Positions 61,328-64,000 of a stretch of DNA of 64,000 nucleotides are shown piece by piece. The stretch's first letter is position 1; each line of letters starts with the position of its first letter. The stretch is from positions 186,001 to 250,000 of the forward strand of contig CAJTQI010000003.1 of NCBI GenBank assembly GCA_910578645.1, in the 5' to 3' direction. The notes beneath the pieces are model-generated. The model did no database searches. It was given only the letters and a program-made list of their open reading frames with translations, and was not told the DNA's origin. Origin of the DNA: an uncultured Lachnospiraceae bacterium. GTDB taxonomy: Bacteria > Bacillota > Clostridia > Lachnospirales > Lachnospiraceae. A program made the translations under genes and the position numbers.

Positions 61328-63328
61328 ATGAAAAAAATAATCTTAATTGTAGATGATGACAGATTGACGCTGTCAACGGCACAGAACCTGTTAGGTGACA
61401 GATATAAAGCAGTTGCCGTAAATTCCGGTAAACAGGCATATAAATATTTGGACAGACATATGCCGGATTTGATTTTATTAGACATTAATATGCCGGAGAT
61501 TGATGGTTTTGAGGTTATGAAGACATTGCAGGCAGATACACGGTGGTGTAAAATTCCAGTTATTTTCCTGACGGCTGACCGCAGCCCGGAGACCGAGGTG
61601 GAATGCTTCCGTGTAGGTGCCTGTGATTTTATTTCTAAACCTTTTGAACCGCATATTATGATGAGCCGTATTCAGAGTACTTTGGAGCTGGACAGCTACC
61701 GGAGGGATTTGCAACGTAAACTGGATGAAAAGACCAGAGAGATGGAGAGGATTACCTTGCAGGCGATTATGACGGTAGCCAATACGGTAGATGCAAAAGA
61801 CGATTATACGAAGGGACATTCCTTGCGTGTCGCTATCTATGCGGAACTGGTGGCGCAGAGGCTTGGATGGTCTGAGGAGGAGATTCAGAACGTCTATTAT
61901 GTGGCGATGCTGCATGATGTGGGCAAAATTGGTGTGCCCGACGCCGTGTTGAATAAGCCCTTTAAGCTGACAGACCTGGAGTTTCGTCTGATTAAGGACC
62001 ATACGGTAATCGGTGCGGAAATCTTGAAAGATTTTAAAATGTTTCCTAATGTCAGTGTGGGGGCGAAGTACCATCACGAGCGGTATGACGGCAAGGGCTA
62101 TCCTGAAGGACTAAAGGCAGAATCCATACCTCTTGTGGCCAGGATTATCGGATTGGTGGATTCGTATGATGCCATGACGAGCAACCGTGTCTACAGGAGA
62201 AGGCTCAACGACGATGTGGTGATGGAAGAACTTAAGAAGGGCAAAGGGAGCCAATGGGACCCTGACCTTGTAGATATTTTTATGGAGCTGATTAAGGAAG
62301 GGGCGTTGGAGAAGCAGTGGATGTTAGAGGACGAAATGGCGTCCCCGATTTTTGACAGTGAGAAAATCTACGGAACTGTCATGGTCAATGAGAGTATTCT
62401 GGATGCGCCTACGGATTATTTGACTGGCGTGCTGAGTAAGCGTAAGGGTATGAATGAGATTGAGGCAAGCCTGCGGGGTGTGGGCGGCTGCCTTATGGTG
62501 ATTGATTTGGATAATTTTAGGCAGGTGAACCGGACACATGGGCACCTGGCAGGAGATTATGCTTTGCGGCTGACAGCGGATGTGCTGCGTGAAGTTTGTG
62601 GCAGTGGGATTGTATGCAGGGTAGGTGGAGACGAGTTCCTCTTTTTTGCAGAAGGCGTAAGAAGCAGGGATACGGCAGCCGCTATGGTAGAAGAGATACT
62701 GAAGGCATATGCCAGGAAGCAGGAGGAAGCATACCTTCTGAAAGAAATGCAGTTATCCATTGGCATCAGTGTGTCAGGGAAGGACGGGCAGGATTTTGAG
62801 GAGCTGTTTAAGCGTGCCGATAAGGCGCTTTATCATGTAAAGCAGAACAAGAATGTCCGGTATGGTTTCTTTGAAGGAAGCACCATGGTACGTAAACCGG
62901 AGCATTCCAAGAGTGATTTGGATGCTGTTCTTGGCATGATTAGAACGCAGGAGAGCAGGCAGGGGGCGTTTCAGGTTGAGTATGCCGAGTTTGCACATAT
63001 CTATGATTTTATTAGCCGTCTTTCTAAGAGAAACAGTCAGCCAATGCAGCTTCTTTTGCTTACACTCTTTTCTGCCGACGGCAGTGAAGTCAGGTTGGAG
63101 CGTATGGAAGTTGCTATGCAATGTATGGAGCAGTCGATTTGTAAATCGCTGCGTGGCGTGGATGTGGGAACACGCTACAGCAGCTCTCAGTTCCTGGTGG
63201 TGCTTTTGGGAATGGAGAGGGAGAATATCCGTACTGTGACGGAACGTATCGTGCAGAATTATTTTAAGCTGTACGGCGGCAAGGATATCACGGTGGCTTA
63301 TGATGTGGCGGATGTTAATAAAAATTAA
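61328..63328 (+). CDS. Response regulator with HD-GYP and GGDEF domains
   Basis: A 666-residue cytoplasmic c-di-GMP signalling protein. Order: receiver (1-125, phospho-acceptor Asp in LILLDINMPEIDG, Lys in FISKPFEP), helical linker, HD-GYP phosphodiesterase (HDVGKIGVPD around 195, HHERYDGKGYPEG around 248), GGDEF cyclase (RVGGDEFLFF around 432), and about 130 more residues that look like a degenerate second GGDEF (GTRYSSSQFLVVLL in the place of the signature). Carries both making and breaking activities under phosphorylation control. ATG 61328 with GAGGG upstream is preferred over ATG 61316. The partner kinase is not in the window. Confidence 0.9.
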   Translation: MKKIILIVDDDRLTLSTAQNLLGDRYKAVAVNSGKQAYKYLDRHMPDLILLDINMPEIDGFEVMKTLQADTRWCKIPVIFLTADRSPETEVECFRVGACDFISKPFEPHIMMSRIQSTLELDSYRRDLQRKLDEKTREMERITLQAIMTVANTVDAKDDYTKGHSLRVAIYAELVAQRLGWSEEEIQNVYYVAMLHDVGKIGVPDAVLNKPFKLTDLEFRLIKDHTVIGAEILKDFKMFPNVSVGAKYHHERYDGKGYPEGLKAESIPLVARIIGLVDSYDAMTSNRVYRRRLNDDVVMEELKKGKGSQWDPDLVDIFMELIKEGALEKQWMLEDEMASPIFDSEKIYGTVMVNESILDAPTDYLTGVLSKRKGMNEIEASLRGVGGCLMVIDLDNFRQVNRTHGHLAGDYALRLTADVLREVCGSGIVCRVGGDEFLFFAEGVRSRDTAAAMVEEILKAYARKQEEAYLLKEMQLSIGISVSGKDGQDFEELFKRADKALYHVKQNKNVRYGFFEGSTMVRKPEHSKSDLDAVLGMIRTQESRQGAFQVEYAEFAHIYDFISRLSKRNSQPMQLLLLTLFSADGSEVRLERMEVAMQCMEQSICKSLRGVDVGTRYSSSQFLVVLLGMERENIRTVTERIVQNYFKLYGGKDITVAYDVADVNKN

Positions 63329-63383
63329 GCGTTATAGGGCTGTGGGGAGCCGTTTTCTAACCGCATATTTTAGCAGCTTTAGG

Positions 63384-64000
63384 CTATGCGGTCAGATACA
63401 TCCGCATGGTCTTTAGGGCATTTTTTTCGAGTCTGGATACCTGAGCCTGGGAAATGCCGATTTTGTTGGCTACTTCCATCTGTGTTTTTCCCTCAAAGAA
63501 ACGCAGGGTGATGATTTCGTATTCCCGTTCGCTTAGCTTTTTCATGGCTTCGCTCAGGGAGATGTGTTCTACCCAGATTTCTTCCCGATTTTTTTTATCG
63601 CTGATTTGGTCCATCACGTAGAGCGTGTCGCCACCGTCGGTGTAGACTGGTTCATAGAGGCTCATGGGGCTTTGGATGGCATCCAGGGCGTAGACGATAT
63701 CTTCCTTGGGAATGCCGATTTCATCGGCGATTTCCGTGACCGTAGGCTCTTTGGAATTTACGCGGGTAAGGTGTTCCTTGGCATAGATGGCTTTGTAGGC
63801 GGTATCTTTGAGAGAGCGGGATACACGGATACTGTTGGCATCGCGTAAGTATCTCCTGATTTCTCCTACAATCATAGGGACGGCATATGTGGAGAATTTC
63901 ACGTTTAAAGTACTGTCGAAGTTGTCGATGGCTTTGATTAGTCCGATGCATCCTATTTGGAACAGGTCGTCAACATTTTCGTTACTGGAATGAAATCGCT
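63384..64000 (-). CDS. sigG: Forespore sigma factor SigG (5' end outside window)
   Basis: Late forespore sigma factor. The frame runs to the window edge, so only the C-terminal 205 residues are visible. Region 2 (NVDDLFQIGCIGLIKAIDNF, KFSTYAVPMIVGEIRRYLRD), region 3 (VSRSLKDTAYKAI, EPTVTEIADEIGIPKEDI) and region 4 (KTQMEVANKIGISQAQVSRL) are all those of SigG rather than SigF. It is convergent to the c-di-GMP gene rather than directly following sigE as in Bacillus. It would drive the sigma-G-type promoter at 10095. Confidence 0.94.
   Translation of the reverse strand, partial: RFHSSNENVDDLFQIGCIGLIKAIDNFDSTLNVKFSTYAVPMIVGEIRRYLRDANSIRVSRSLKDTAYKAIYAKEHLTRVNSKEPTVTEIADEIGIPKEDIVYALDAIQSPMSLYEPVYTDGGDTLYVMDQISDKKNREEIWVEHISLSEAMKKLSEREYEIITLRFFEGKTQMEVANKIGISQAQVSRLEKNALKTMRMYLTA

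Noticed and set aside
63352..63392. A terminator between the c-di-GMP gene and sigG
   Set aside because: ACCGCATA/TATGCGGT can pair, but the loop is long, no T-run follows on either strand, and it overlaps the sigG coding end.
1..64000. tRNA, rRNA and CRISPR features
   Set aside because: Reading of the gaps showed no cloverleaf with T-arm consensus, no rRNA-like stretch and no regularly spaced repeats other than the MraZ boxes.

Overview
The window looks like chromosomal DNA of a strictly anaerobic, spore-forming, Gram-positive bacterium of the Lachnospiraceae type (Clostridia). This is inferred from the oxygen-sensitive class III ribonucleotide reductase (nrdD-nrdG) behind NrdR-like boxes, the sporulation genes (spoIIGA, sigE, sigG, a spoVAF/gerA-type gene), the mra/dcw division cluster, and frequent GTG/TTG starts with strong AGGAGG ribosome sites. 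No tRNA, rRNA or CRISPR array was seen.

Layout. 1-5070: end of an MTA/SAH deaminase gene, a membrane-anchored MutS-like ATPase, RNase HI, a small membrane protein, a HAD nucleotidase and a WYL regulator. 5287-11601: aminotransferase, nrdDG, dUTPase and a GerA-family spore protein behind a sigma-G-like promoter. 11803-15313: an SGNH hydrolase and an unusual glycosidase GH1 / mannose-6-phosphate isomerase fusion. 15399-30825: a hybrid histidine kinase, a two-component system with a secreted protein, a BlaI/BlaR1-type pair behind a 42-bp palindrome, two large polytopic membrane proteins and a DUF1266 lipoprotein. 31375-37289: an ABC sugar importer with a GH51 arabinofuranosidase and a LacI regulator. 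37594-39655: ychF and lgt. 39820-59536: the cell-wall/division cluster mraZ-rsmH-ftsL-pbp-[second pbp]-mraY-murD-ftsW-murA-ftsQ-ftsZ. 59684-64000: spoIIGA, sigE, a REC/HD-GYP/GGDEF protein and, convergent, sigG.

The most striking feature lies inside the division cluster. The second penicillin-binding protein gene, in the spoVD position between ftsI/pbpB and mraY, is split in two. Its 5' part ends at codons Ser-Cys of the catalytic S-x-N motif (45396) and its 3' part resumes at the same Ser-Cys followed by Asn (51367). Between them lie 5,976 bp carrying a large serine recombinase next to the right end, a 49-residue protein just upstream of it, and cargo (tocopherol-cyclase-family protein, tyrosine phosphatase, FlxA-like coiled-coil protein, small TPR-like protein). 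The two junctions share TTCCTG-Y-AA. Exact excision would restore an in-frame class B PBP of about 583 residues with an intact SCN motif. This is the architecture of the sigK skin element, but in a spoVD-type gene. I infer that it may be a developmentally excised intervening element in the mother cell.

Regulatory sequences that can be read directly include a consensus promoter followed by two NrdR-like boxes (6560-6643), four tandem 10-bp MraZ boxes (39856-39895), a sigma-G-type promoter (10095-10124), a spoIIG-like promoter with an unusually long spacer (59627-59659), a hairpin covering the start of the split pbp gene (44237-44292), and a related set of short dispersed intergenic repeats.
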